NCBI RefSeq assembly: GCF_002836415.1
Contig: NZ_PJBP01000117.1
Span: 1-64,000 of the forward strand
Reading direction: 5' to 3'
Source of the DNA: Psychromonas sp. MB-3u-54
GTDB lineage: Bacteria > Pseudomonadota > Gammaproteobacteria > Enterobacterales > Psychromonadaceae
DNA length: 64,000 nucleotides
Shown here: one piece after another, positions 20,526 through 29,345 of the stretch
Layout of the letters: each line of letters opens with the position of its first letter
How positions within the stretch are numbered: position 1 is the first letter of the stretch
The notes under the pieces: generated by a model
Database searches by the model: none
Told to the model about the DNA's origin: nothing
What the model saw: the letters and a program-made list of their open reading frames with translations, nothing else
Position numbers and translations under genes: made by a program

Positions 20526-20723
20526 AAAACAGTATTCCTTATTCCCGTGCACAGTAAATTCTTGTTAGCGCAGCGTGACGACAGGATTTGTTAGGCTGAT
20601 ATTATAGCGCCTATTAATTAGTCTAAGGAGACCGTAATAACTAAATTAATCGACACAATTAATTCAGGCAATTAATCTAGGCTAAGAGCGTAAGTTGTAA
20701 TATCTGTGGCAATAAAATGTCTA

Positions 20724-21605
20724 TTACAAAGACAGCCTTGGCTGAATAAAATCAATAAATGCCGATATACGCCGAGTGACAGAAGAAGATTTATAAAATA
20801 CAGCATTAATCTGCTCGCGACCTGTATTGGTCAATTTTTGTTGCTCTAATAGCGGAATGAGTCTCCCGGCCGCAATATCTTCATTGACCATAAAGCCGGA
20901 TAAGCAGGCAATGCCATTTCCAGCAAGTGTCAGTTGACGCACGGTTTCACCGTTGCTGGCGGTCAAATTCGGTTCAATATAATCAATCCCGGCTAATGGC
21001 CAGCGGTTTAATACTTTTGCCCCCGTAAAACCAATCAGATTATGGCCGAATAAGTCGCCCGGTTGTTTTGGCAGACCTCTTTTCGCCAAATACTCAGGAG
21101 ACGCCAGCATATACAGCAAACTTTTTCCTAACGGGCGGGCATGTAAAGTGGAATCACTTAATTTACCAATGCGAATTGCCAGATCGGTTCTTTTCTCCAA
21201 TAGATCCACAAAACCTTCATTAGAGGTAAGTTCCAGCTGAATATCAGGGAAGGCTTTTTTAAAAGGCTGAATAAGTGGTACAAGTTGATGAAATACAAAG
21301 GGGCTTGCCGCATCAATGCGCAATCTGCCCGCGGGTAATTCTCCACGGGAAATAAGCTGCTCTTCGGCCTTGTTAATATGCAGCAAACCCGCTCGAACGG
21401 ACTCCACAAACTGCCGCCCTTCATCCGTAAGCCCGATCCGTCTTGTGGTGCGGTTTAAAATAGTGACACCCAGCTGTTTTTCAACCTTGCTTACGGCGCG
21501 AGACACTCTGGCCACTTGAATATCCAAGCTATCAGCCGCAGCAGAAAATCCCCCACTGTCGATAACGCTAAGCAGGATTTCTAAATCATCGGAACGAGTC
21601 AGCAT
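20724..21605 (-). CDS. LysR-family transcriptional regulator
   Basis: LysR regulator with an N-terminal winged helix-turn-helix (FSAAADSLDIQVARVSRAVSKVEKQLG, roughly residues 19-45, in two halves) and a substrate-binding domain from ~90. The 293 aa, the start MLTRSDDLEILLSV and the TTRRIGLTDEG segment place it with the AaeR/DmlR-like subgroup. It is divergent from the MFS gene at 21766, the usual sign that it controls that exporter. An AGGA site precedes the ATG. The effector is unknown. Confidence 0.88.
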   Translation of the reverse strand: MLTRSDDLEILLSVIDSGGFSAAADSLDIQVARVSRAVSKVEKQLGVTILNRTTRRIGLTDEGRQFVESVRAGLLHINKAEEQLISRGELPAGRLRIDAASPFVFHQLVPLIQPFKKAFPDIQLELTSNEGFVDLLEKRTDLAIRIGKLSDSTLHARPLGKSLLYMLASPEYLAKRGLPKQPGDLFGHNLIGFTGAKVLNRWPLAGIDYIEPNLTASNGETVRQLTLAGNGIACLSGFMVNEDIAAGRLIPLLEQQKLTNTGREQINAVFYKSSSVTRRISAFIDFIQPRLSL

Positions 21606-21765
21606 TCAATTATCCTTTCAACCTCAATAATTATTTTTGCAATATTAACAAAAGTGATTTGTTAATAACACGGTTTTTCACAACTTAAGAATCAACAATA
21701 ATGCGCGCAGCAAACGAAAACACAGATTGTGTTCCACTATAAAAACAGAAAAACAAGGAAAAATA

Positions 21766-22956
21766 ATGCCCTTAGCATTACTTGCATTGACGCTCAGCGC
21801 CTTTGCCATCGGAACGACCGAATTTGTCATTGTCGGATTAATTCCCACTATGGCGCAAGATTTAAGCGTCTCACTGCCTTCAGCCGGGCTGTTAGTCAGT
21901 TTGTATGCAGTGGGTGTTGCCATTGGTGCACCTGTTTTAACCGCACTAACGGGAAGCTGGAACCGCAAGCATGTATTGCTTGGTGTGATGGCGCTTTTTG
22001 TCGCGGGTAACATACTCGCGTGGCAAGCGCCCGGATATGAAACGCTGATCACAGCCCGTATCCTGACGGGTTTAGCCCATGGGGTGTTCTTTTCAATAGG
22101 CACCACTATTGCCACGGGTTTAGTCTCCAAAGATAAGGCGGCCAGTGCGATTGCTATTATGTTTACGGGATTAACCGTCGCACTGGTAACGGGCGTTCCG
22201 CTGGGAACCTATATCGGCCAAACATTCGGCTGGCAGGCAACCTTCTTAGCAGTGGCGTTACTCGGCTTAATTGCATTTATCGGCAGCGCGCTATTAGTAC
22301 CGAATAACTTAAAGCAGGCACCAGCGACCAAGATTTCAGCGCAATTTAAGGTACTCTCGAAGCCGCGTTTATTATTGGTATACGCAATTACAGCGATTGG
22401 TTACGGCGGATCCTTTATTGCATTTACCTATTTGGCCCCTATTCTGGAACAAATTTCTGGCTTTGATTCAAGCGCTATCGGGCTGATTATGCTGGTTTAT
22501 GGGGTATCCGTTGCGGTAGGTAATATCTGGGGCGGGAAAATGGCTGATAAAATGGGGCCGATTAAAGCGCTAACCATTATTTTCACCGGCCTTGCCGCGG
22601 TGCTGCTGGTGTTCAGCTTTACCGCGGTTAACCCCATTGCGGCGGTAGCCACTATTCTAGTTTGGGGCGCATTTGCCTTCGGTAATGTGCCCGGTCTGCA
22701 GGTTTATGTCGTAAAGCTTGCAGAAATACACACACCTGATGCGGTTGATGTTGCCTCCGGCCTTAATATCGCTGCCTTTAATATAGGTATTGCACTGGGC
22801 GCCTGGGGAGGCGGCTTAATAGTTGCACAAGCAGGACTTATGAATACACCCTGGATTGGCGCGCTGGTGGTGCTATTTGCGCTGCTGTTAACCCGCTTTA
22901 GCGGCGCATTAGACAAGAAAGCTGAAGTTCAAGCCCTTAAGATAAAAGCGGCTTAA
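21766..22956 (+). CDS. MFS transporter, DHA1 family (YdhP/AraJ-like)
   Basis: Twelve-helix major facilitator of 396 aa. It starts MPLALLALTLSAFAIGTTEF, and the conserved GTTEFVIVGL segment in helix 1 is typical of the AraJ/YdhP/PbuE group of drug/nucleoside exporters. The loop 2-3 motif is seen as GSWNRKHVLL. ATG 21766 is preceded by AAGGA; the longer in-frame extension upstream lacks a ribosome site. Divergent from a LysR regulator. The substrate cannot be told. Confidence 0.88.
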   Translation: MPLALLALTLSAFAIGTTEFVIVGLIPTMAQDLSVSLPSAGLLVSLYAVGVAIGAPVLTALTGSWNRKHVLLGVMALFVAGNILAWQAPGYETLITARILTGLAHGVFFSIGTTIATGLVSKDKAASAIAIMFTGLTVALVTGVPLGTYIGQTFGWQATFLAVALLGLIAFIGSALLVPNNLKQAPATKISAQFKVLSKPRLLLVYAITAIGYGGSFIAFTYLAPILEQISGFDSSAIGLIMLVYGVSVAVGNIWGGKMADKMGPIKALTIIFTGLAAVLLVFSFTAVNPIAAVATILVWGAFAFGNVPGLQVYVVKLAEIHTPDAVDVASGLNIAAFNIGIALGAWGGGLIVAQAGLMNTPWIGALVVLFALLLTRFSGALDKKAEVQALKIKAA

Positions 22957-22967
22957 TCAAACAGAAA

Positions 22968-22990
22968 GGCGATATTCAAAAAATATCGCC
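22968..22990. terminator. Hairpin between MFS gene and yqjG
   Basis: Perfect 9-bp stem (22968-22976 with 22982-22990) in the convergent gap. The T-run after it is weak, so termination is likely but may be inefficient. Confidence 0.6.
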
Positions 22991-23030
22991 AATATGTTTT
23001 AGGGCACAAAAATACAGTTAAAACAGCAAA

Positions 23031-24014
23031 TCAGTTAAACAAACGATCTCTGTTATGGGGCGCTGACCAGTCCTGCCGGTGCCCTAAAGGTACAATGCCG
23101 TAGGGATTAATCGCCACATGACTGGCATAATAATGACGTTTAATATGCGCCATATTGACCGTTTCAGCTATCTTAGGCATTTGATACAGCTCCAACATAT
23201 ATCCGTATAAGTGGGTAAACTCTTTGATCAAATTTAAGTTACATTTAAAGTGGGTATGATAAACCGCGTCAAAACGCACTAATGTCGGCCACAAGCGCCA
23301 ATCGGCTTCGGTAAGTTCATTCCCAGTTAAATAACGTTGTGTGGCGAGCTTGTTATCAAGTTGCTGTAACGCTGAAAATAAGTCTTTGGCATTATTGTCA
23401 TAGGCTTGCTGATTAGTGGCAAAACCGGTTTTATAAACACCATTATTAATATTGTGATAAACCAGCTCATTGACCTGGTCAATTTGATCTTGCAAATGCT
23501 CAGGGTAAAAATCTAACTCATTCGCGGTAATTTGGTTAAAAGCCGAATTGAACATGCGAATAATTTCCGAGGACTCATTATTTACAATCACTTTTTGTTG
23601 TTTGTCCCATAATAAAGGCACACTGATAACACCCGTATAGTCGGGCGCTTGTGCAAAATATTTTTCAGACAAATATTCACCGCCATATAAATCGTCACCG
23701 GTTGTGCCATATAATGCTTGTGATGCTTTATCATGTTTAAAAGACCAGCCGTTTTCAAACATCTCAGGATGAACCACACTGACGGTGATAATCTTTTCAA
23801 GCCCCTTAAGCTGTCTAAAAATCAAGGCACGATGAGCCCAGGGACAAGCCAGAGAGACGTACAAATGATAACGCCCCGCTTCAGCTGCAAATCCGCCACA
23901 ACCCGTTATACCGGCACTGCCGTCGGGGGTGATCCAATTTCTAAATTGTGAATCTTTGCGGCGATATTCACCCTTATCGATACTGCTATTCCAAGTGGAT
24001 TTTACTGATTTCAT
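23031..24014 (-). CDS. yqjG: Glutathionyl-hydroquinone reductase, xi-class GST (YqjG-like)
   Basis: Xi-class glutathione transferase that reduces glutathionyl-hydroquinones through a catalytic cysteine. That residue is in SLACPWAHRA, and the family lead-in FRNWITPDGSAG is present. The all-alpha C-terminal domain follows. I start at ATG 24012-24014 because a GAGG site precedes it; the upstream in-frame extension (41 codons) runs into the nitroreductase gene and has no family resemblance. It is last in the doxX-pirin-nitroreductase-GST row. In E. coli, yqjG and yqjF (DoxX) are also neighbours. Confidence 0.92.
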   Translation of the reverse strand: MKSVKSTWNSSIDKGEYRRKDSQFRNWITPDGSAGITGCGGFAAEAGRYHLYVSLACPWAHRALIFRQLKGLEKIITVSVVHPEMFENGWSFKHDKASQALYGTTGDDLYGGEYLSEKYFAQAPDYTGVISVPLLWDKQQKVIVNNESSEIIRMFNSAFNQITANELDFYPEHLQDQIDQVNELVYHNINNGVYKTGFATNQQAYDNNAKDLFSALQQLDNKLATQRYLTGNELTEADWRLWPTLVRFDAVYHTHFKCNLNLIKEFTHLYGYMLELYQMPKIAETVNMAHIKRHYYASHVAINPYGIVPLGHRQDWSAPHNRDRLFN

Positions 24015-24060
24015 TTTAAGTACCTCTTTGGTCTTGTCTTGAGTAAATATTAAAGCGTTG

Positions 24061-24654
24061 TTAAACGATACTGGCAGCTTGATCAAATGTAAGCCGTGGT
24101 CCGCGTGAATGATTACCGGTGCTATCACCATAACCAAGGTTAATTAAAAAGTTAGATTTATAGCGCCCCTCGGGGAAAAATTCCGTATCGACAGCATCAT
24201 TATCAAAACCACTCATTGGACCGCAATCTAAACCTAACATTCGCGCCGCAATAATGAAGTAAGCGCCTTGCATGCTGCTGTTTCTATTTGCTGTTGCCTG
24301 ACTAAAAGCGGCATTGCTCGCAAACATCTCTTTGGCATTTGGCATTGCTGGGAACTGCGCCGGCAGGTTATTAAAAAACTGAGTATCTGCGGCAATAATA
24401 ACAGTGACCGGGGCCGCCAATGTTTTTTCCTGATTACCCGCCATAAGCGTTGCATTTAAACGTTGCTTAGCCTTCGAGCTTTTAACAAAAACAAAATGTC
24501 CCGGCTGGCAGTTCATTGATGTTGGTCCCCATTTCATCAAATCGTATAGCTGCACAAGTATCTCATCGGTAATGGCTTCCGGAGTGAATTTATTAAAAGT
24601 ACGGGCGTTGAAAAAGATTTGCTCTAGCGCGGTACTGGTTAATGATTTAGACAT
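24061..24654 (-). CDS. Nitroreductase-family protein, RutE/HadB-like
   Basis: FMN-dependent reductase of the malonic-semialdehyde-reductase (RutE) subgroup. Shared blocks with RutE: LMKWGPTSMNCQP, the MAGNQEKTLAAPVT segment, NSSMQGAYFI, LGLDCGPMSGFD and LINLGYGDS. The length of 197 aa is normal. No other rut genes are nearby; the neighbours are pirin and a quinone-type GST, so here it more likely reduces quinones, nitro- or enone-type electrophiles. That role is inferred. A CAGGAAA ribosome site precedes the ATG. Confidence 0.88.
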   Translation of the reverse strand: MSKSLTSTALEQIFFNARTFNKFTPEAITDEILVQLYDLMKWGPTSMNCQPGHFVFVKSSKAKQRLNATLMAGNQEKTLAAPVTVIIAADTQFFNNLPAQFPAMPNAKEMFASNAAFSQATANRNSSMQGAYFIIAARMLGLDCGPMSGFDNDAVDTEFFPEGRYKSNFLINLGYGDSTGNHSRGPRLTFDQAASIV

Positions 24655-24712
24655 TATAATTTCCTGTAAAGTGAAAAATTGATCGACGATTTTTTGATGT
24701 TAGGCATTTTTT

Positions 24713-25732
24713 TCATTTCAATGACTTACCATTGCTATCACTTTTCATTTCAATGATGATGAAATGCGCATAAGATCCCTGCAGCGAAAAATTAATTTTT
24801 CCGGCAGCACTTAGTTCCAGAGAGTCCCGTTCACTAAGTGACGGGTAACCTTCAATACGCAGGCTGCCTTCAATACAATTAATATATACCCATGTTACTT
24901 CAAGATGCTTTATCAGGCGCAAGCTCTTCGATCAGAGCAAGACGCAACATGAGGTAATGGTTATTCCCTTTTCGATTGGTGCAACGCAGCGCTGGTTTTC
25001 GAGCTAGCGCCCCGTAGGGCAAGGAAAATTGTACCAATCTGCGTTGTTATAAAATCTCTATGTAGAATAACTAACCTTCAATTTTATGCCTAGCATCTCG
25101 GCACAATTTTCCTTGCTGACTTTGCATCTTGAAGTATCATGGGTATAAGCCTGCCTGTCCGGTTTTAATTCAAATTCGACAATAGCGCGTGAATCGCTTA
25201 GTTCAGATACATACAAATTAACATCTGAATTGATATATAAAGGAGAGCTATCTTTATTTTTTGGATTGCCGACAATATGTAATAACTTGTTTTCTCTGTC
25301 TTTTAACTCAAATTGTTGGTGATTATAACGAACGGGCCCTCCCGTTTTCGGTGGCATGATCCAAATTTGTAAAAATCGACACCAGTCATCCTGCTTATTA
25401 AGCTCCGAATGCCATATACCCGAACCCGCTGAAATAGCCTGAACATGGCCACGGCCAATAGTCTCATCGCTCTTAGTGACACTGTCCCAATGGGTTAATT
25501 TACCTTTAACGATGTAACTGACAATCTCCATATCACGGTGCGGATGACGGCCGAATCCACTGTGCGGGGTAACATCATCGTCGTTTAAAACACGCAGTGC
25601 GCCAAAGCTCATTCTTGTCGGGTCGTAGTAATTAGCAAATGAAAAATGAAAACGTGTGTTGGCCGGATGCATCGCGCTGCTCGGTAAATAGTATAATTCC
25701 GATGCACTGATTTTTTGATGGCTTGCTGTCAT
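24713..25732 (-). pseudogene. yhaK: Pirin-family protein (YhaK-like) interrupted by a MITE
   Basis: Bicupin of the pirin family; some members are redox sensors or quercetinases. The N-terminal cupin is intact, with the metal-site segments HPHRDMEIVSY and HSEL. Reading breaks at 25145 where a 259-bp element is inserted; the last 60 or so codons continue beyond it (INCIEGSLRIEG to IIIEMKS). Removing the element and one TA copy restores an open frame of 252 codons (DRQAYINCIEGS at the join). The insertion gives a stop, so the product today is about 225 aa and lacks most of the C-terminal cupin. ATG 25732 follows a GAGGGGG site. Confidence 0.88.
24887..25145. mobile_element. MITE (TACCCAT family), 259 bp, inserted in pirin gene
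   Basis: The ends are inverted repeats of about 22 bp with one mismatch (TACCCATG.TACTTCAAGATGC), flanked by a TA duplication at 24885-24886 and 25146-25147. It contains no gene. TA target sites and size are typical of MITEs mobilised by IS630/Tc1-type transposases. A second, shorter copy lies at 27351. Confidence 0.9.
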
Positions 25733-25795
25733 ATTGCCCCCTCTAAGGTAAACTTGATTGTTCATTCTCTACGGGCTAAAACCGGCTTAGGCCAA

Positions 25796-26242
25796 TTAAC
25801 TGCAGCGTTGTCTTAATAAGTTATCTACAGACAATTTGCCTGCACCACTGAGCATTAAGGATGCAGATGCCGCCAACAGAGCAAGCGCAAATTCATAGCC
25901 GTTGTTACTCATAAATAATCCATTGCTGAAATGCACGCTAAAGATGGCCACCAGCATAGTAATACTAAGCATCAAAGCCGCGGGGCGTACCAATAAACCA
26001 AGCAGCAATGCGATACCGCCAAAAAACTCTGCACTGCCTGCCATTAGCGCCATTTGGTAGCCGGGTTCAATGCCAATCGATGCCATCCACTGACCCGTAC
26101 CCTCCAGGCCATATCCGCCAAACCAGGCAAATAATTTTTGGCCGCCATGTGCCATAAAAGTAATGCCGATGGGTATCCTCAGCGCTAATGTTGACCAGCT
26201 CGGATTAGAGGCGGTTAATTTTTTAAGTAATGATTTAAACAT
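25796..26242 (-). CDS. DoxX-family membrane protein
   Basis: Four-helix membrane protein of 148 aa with the DoxX pattern: LALRIPIGITFMAHGGQK near the start, EFFGGIALLLGLLVRPAA in the middle, and a GYEFALALL helix. DoxX proteins work with thiol or quinone redox systems in other bacteria. First gene of a probable doxX-pirin-nitroreductase-GST operon and divergent from a LysR gene; E. coli yqjF-yqjG and yhaJ-yhaK show a similar set. Confidence 0.87.
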   Translation of the reverse strand: MFKSLLKKLTASNPSWSTLALRIPIGITFMAHGGQKLFAWFGGYGLEGTGQWMASIGIEPGYQMALMAGSAEFFGGIALLLGLLVRPAALMLSITMLVAIFSVHFSNGLFMSNNGYEFALALLAASASLMLSGAGKLSVDNLLRQRCS

Positions 26243-26363
26243 TTTATTCTCCAGCTTTTATTTGTAAGGTTCATTGTTTTTGAAGGTTGAAGCTATTATA
26301 TTTAATGCCACTAACGATTAATAACGGTAATAATTGAACTATCAGTTCAAAAGGATTGAAGTA

Positions 26364-27272
26364 ATGAATTCACCGATCACGCTCGATGCATTAAAGGTAC
26401 TTGATGCGATTGAACGCAAGAATAGTTTTGCCGGCGCAGCCGATGAATTGTTTCGAGTTCCTTCTGCTATCTCCTATACCGTCAGTAAGCTTGAAGAAGA
26501 TTTGAATATTGCGCTCTTTGATCGCAGCAAACGTAAGGCGGAGTTAACCGCCGTGGGCAAATTCATTGTTGAACAAGGTCGCCTTATTTTACAGGCAACC
26601 GATGAACTCACCCATATGGCAAAACAGTCTGCTAGCGGCTGGGAATTGGAGCTGCGCATTGGTATCGACAGTATTTTACGCTTTCAACCTGTCTATGCGC
26701 TTATTGCACAATTTCAAGCGCTGCACCCGTGGATTAATATTAAAGTGTCTGAAGAAGTCTTTGGCGGCACCTGGGATGCCCTTGGTGCCGGGCGCTGCGA
26801 CCTTATTATTGGTGCAACGGGCGCTGTGCGTGACAACCGTTTTAATACTTATGGGATAGGGGATATTGAGTTTGTTTTTGCCGTGGCGAAAAACCACCCG
26901 CTTTGTCAGGAGACACAACCTTTAAACAGTAAAATAATTAAACAACACCCTGCCGTGGTGGTCGCGGACAGTTCAAGAGATCTCGCAGCACGTTCAGCGG
27001 GTTTACTCGATGGTCAGGCACGTATTACCGTCCCCAGTGTTGATAAAAAAATAGAGGTGCAGTTACTTGGCTTAGGGGTGGGTTATTTACCTGTTCATCG
27101 CATCCAGCAAGAATTACAGATGGGTCAGCTGGTGGCATTAACCGTGGAAAAACCTGAAAATAGAAACCATGATTTGTGTATTGCATGGCGTAAAGATAAT
27201 AAAGGCAATGCACTGGCGTGGTTTGTGGAAAAAATACAGGCATTAAAAAGCAATGTGTTTTTAAGTCATTAA
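26364..27272 (+). CDS. LysR-family regulator (YhaJ-like)
   Basis: LysR regulator with helix-turn-helix in residues ~15-45 (SFAGAADELFRVPSAISY) followed by KLEEDLNIALFDRSKRKAELT, a pattern close to YhaJ of E. coli, which senses quinone-type breakdown products of nitroaromatics. ATG 26364 is preceded by AAAGGA; an earlier in-frame ATG lacks one. It is divergent from doxX, so it probably controls the doxX-pirin-nitroreductase-GST cluster. The YhaJ equivalence is inferred from context. Confidence 0.85.
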   Translation: MNSPITLDALKVLDAIERKNSFAGAADELFRVPSAISYTVSKLEEDLNIALFDRSKRKAELTAVGKFIVEQGRLILQATDELTHMAKQSASGWELELRIGIDSILRFQPVYALIAQFQALHPWINIKVSEEVFGGTWDALGAGRCDLIIGATGAVRDNRFNTYGIGDIEFVFAVAKNHPLCQETQPLNSKIIKQHPAVVVADSSRDLAARSAGLLDGQARITVPSVDKKIEVQLLGLGVGYLPVHRIQQELQMGQLVALTVEKPENRNHDLCIAWRKDNKGNALAWFVEKIQALKSNVFLSH

Positions 27273-27350
27273 TTATAAAACCAGTCGAGTGACTACCGGG
27301 CTGGTTGTCTTTTGACTTCAGATAAATAATGCGCTGATTATTTGAATATA

Positions 27351-27513
27351 TACCCATGTTACTTCAAGATGCAAAGTCAGCAAGCAAAATTGTGCTGAGA
27401 TACTAGGCATAAAATTGAAGTATCGTTATTCTACATAGCGATTTTATAACAATGCAGATTGGCACAATTTGCATTGCCCTACCGGGTGCAAGCATTTTGA
27501 AGTAATATGGGTA
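27351..27513. mobile_element. MITE (TACCCAT family), shorter copy, 163 bp
   Basis: The same terminal repeats as the element at 24887, in the convergent gap between the LysR gene and ribA. Its left half is the reverse complement of the right half of the pirin-borne copy, so the two are in opposite orientation. About 95 bp of internal sequence is missing compared with that copy. TA is present on the left but not duplicated on the right. Confidence 0.82.
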
Positions 27514-27554
27514 TCAACCTGAAAAAATCGCATTTTATTTCCCGCAGCCTTAAC

Positions 27555-28157
27555 CTAAAACGGAAAACGGATATTATGGCCGGCATTTTTTGCCTTAGCT
27601 CTTAAATAGGATTCGTTATCGCTCTTAAGAAATGTCGAAGTACTGATCACCTGCTCAACCGTCATTCCGTAATTCCGTAACGCTTTAACTTTTAGCGGGT
27701 TATTGGTTAATAGCTGTAGTTTTTTTATATTTAGCGCCTCGAGCATTTGTCCCGCTTCAGTAAAATCTCGAAGGTCATTATCAAAACCTAACTGGTTATT
27801 AGCTTGATAGGTGTCCATACCTTCAGACTGAAGTTTATAAGCATCAATTTTGTTATATAATCCGATTCCCCGTCCTTCCTGACGCAGATAAATAATAATT
27901 CCGCCTTCTTTTTCCATCAGCTCGATGGCTTCATTCAATTGTTCACCGCAATCACAACGTGATGAATGAAAAACATCGCCCGTTAAACATTCGGAATGAA
28001 TACGCACCAGCGGCGATGTTGAGCACTCATCTGCTTTTCCAAAAATAATAGCGATATGCTCTTTATCGGACATTAAGTGGTTAAACGATGCTATCTGAGC
28101 TGGAATTCGGCTATTAGCGCCTATTTTCAGCGAAATTTTGGTTCTTACTTTAGTCAT
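27555..28157 (-). CDS. ribA: GTP cyclohydrolase II RibA
   Basis: First committed enzyme of riboflavin synthesis. The zinc site [14 protein letters not shown] is at residues ~58-71, the catalytic block [17 protein letters not shown] follows, and [13 protein letters not shown] lies near residue 150. At 200 aa it is a stand-alone RibA without the RibB domain. No other riboflavin gene and no FMN riboswitch is near. Confidence 0.95.
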   Translation of the reverse strand: MTKVRTKISLKIGANSRIPAQIASFNHLMSDKEHIAIIFGKADECSTSPLVRIHSECLTGDVFHSSRCDCGEQLNEAIELMEKEGGIIIYLRQEGRGIGLYNKIDAYKLQSEGMDTYQANNQLGFDNDLRDFTEAGQMLEALNIKKLQLLTNNPLKVKALRNYGMTVEQVISTSTFLKSDNESYLRAKAKNAGHNIRFPF

Positions 28158-28159
28158 AA

Positions 28160-28633
28160 TATTTAACCTTTATGTCTTCTACTATTATTTTAGTTACGCA
28201 GGATGAGTCCAACTAAGCCGCTTGATCGGCCAGTATCAAGACGCATTGGTGAAGTTTGAAATAAGCTTTGCAGCCAGTCCTCTAAGTACTTAAAGCACTT
28301 GATCTTGGTTATAACCGGCGTTAATCAAATCGGTTATTTTTAGCCTCTGTCAGCGAGCAGCGCCGCGGTGAAATAATACCAGGCTTACAGTTGCACTTGA
28401 CGCTTCCATAACATTATCCATATTTTTCTGATTTTATCATCCACCTATGGTCAGCGACCAATTGTTTTTTACGTTCGCGGCCATAGACACGTTTTTCTGC
28501 TGAGGCACTGTCAATATTTTTTCTGTCATAAAAGACTTAAACCTTCGAAGCCTCAGCCAATATTTTATTGTTCAACGCGTTAGATTATTCTGCAGCCTGA
28601 GCCGGCTGAACTTAAGTCCGGTCTTTGTTCATG
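28160..28633 (-). pseudogene. Degraded coding remnant, family not recognised
   Basis: Read on the minus strand from an ATG at 28633, the frame gives protein-like text broken by several stops. The best piece is a charged stretch at about 28428-28532 (DSASAEKRVYGRERKK). It follows the peroxiredoxin-like remnant closely, so the two may have been neighbours. I do not recognise the family. Confidence 0.35.
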
Positions 28634-28689
28634 ATATTGCCCCCTATAGGCTGGTTATTATTCCATACCAAACCCTTTACCAATGTCTA

Positions 28690-29015
28690 TCATTCAGGTA
28701 TCACAAAGGCGTTGTTTGCAATATCAACAACCTGAATAGTGCCCTAGCAGTAATCTCAAAAAGCCCAGGCTCAGCAAAAGGATGATCAATTTATTGCATC
28801 TGACATATACAGCCCGAGTGATTTCATCTGCGAAACCCTAGGCTAATGGAAAATTAACCGACAGCTCTTTCAGATGACTTTCTCGCTGTGCCTCGCTATC
28901 GCCAGAAACGACAATCAGATCAATACCTGTGGCCGGCAATTGATCTTTAAAATCGTTGCTGAACATCGGGCAGTGACTGCCAAACAATTGTCAGTCTGCA
29001 CTATTGTCAGGTGTT
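28690..29015 (-). pseudogene. AhpC/TSA (peroxiredoxin-like) pseudogene
   Basis: Minus-strand reading gives FGSHCPMFSNDFKDQLP, then GIDLIVVSGDSEAQRESHL and ELSVNFPLA, then after a stop and frame changes GLYMSDAIN, DHPFAEPGLF and VDIANNAFVIPE. This is the order of an AhpC/TSA-family redoxin with its active-site cysteine in HCP. At least one nonsense codon and two frameshifts break it, and the N-terminus is not found. The family match is by eye and fairly clear. Confidence 0.7.
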
Positions 29016-29345
29016 TTTAGCCAGAAAATAAATTACCCGATAAATCTGTTAAGCATCTAGATGTTTTTATATTTTTGGTATACATATAACACTCTGCAAA
29101 ATTTCTATTAAAAAAACTGTCATGAACCGCTGAATTTTGCCGCGCAGTAATTAAGGATGAGTTGTAGACTTAAGGGAAGTAGATTAGCATTTAATTGACA
29201 GGCTCAAGACCCCTGATTATGACTAACACTTAACTATTTTCATGTGCTAGAATCTTTTATACAATACAAAAAATCTATTTTATGACATTAAATATAGCGC
29301 TTTAGAACCAATCGCTTAAAAGCCTTAGATTACGAGGATTTAACA

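Noticed and set aside
21678-22130. Large minus-strand open frame over the MFS gene start
   Set aside because: Antisense shadow of a clear membrane-transporter gene.
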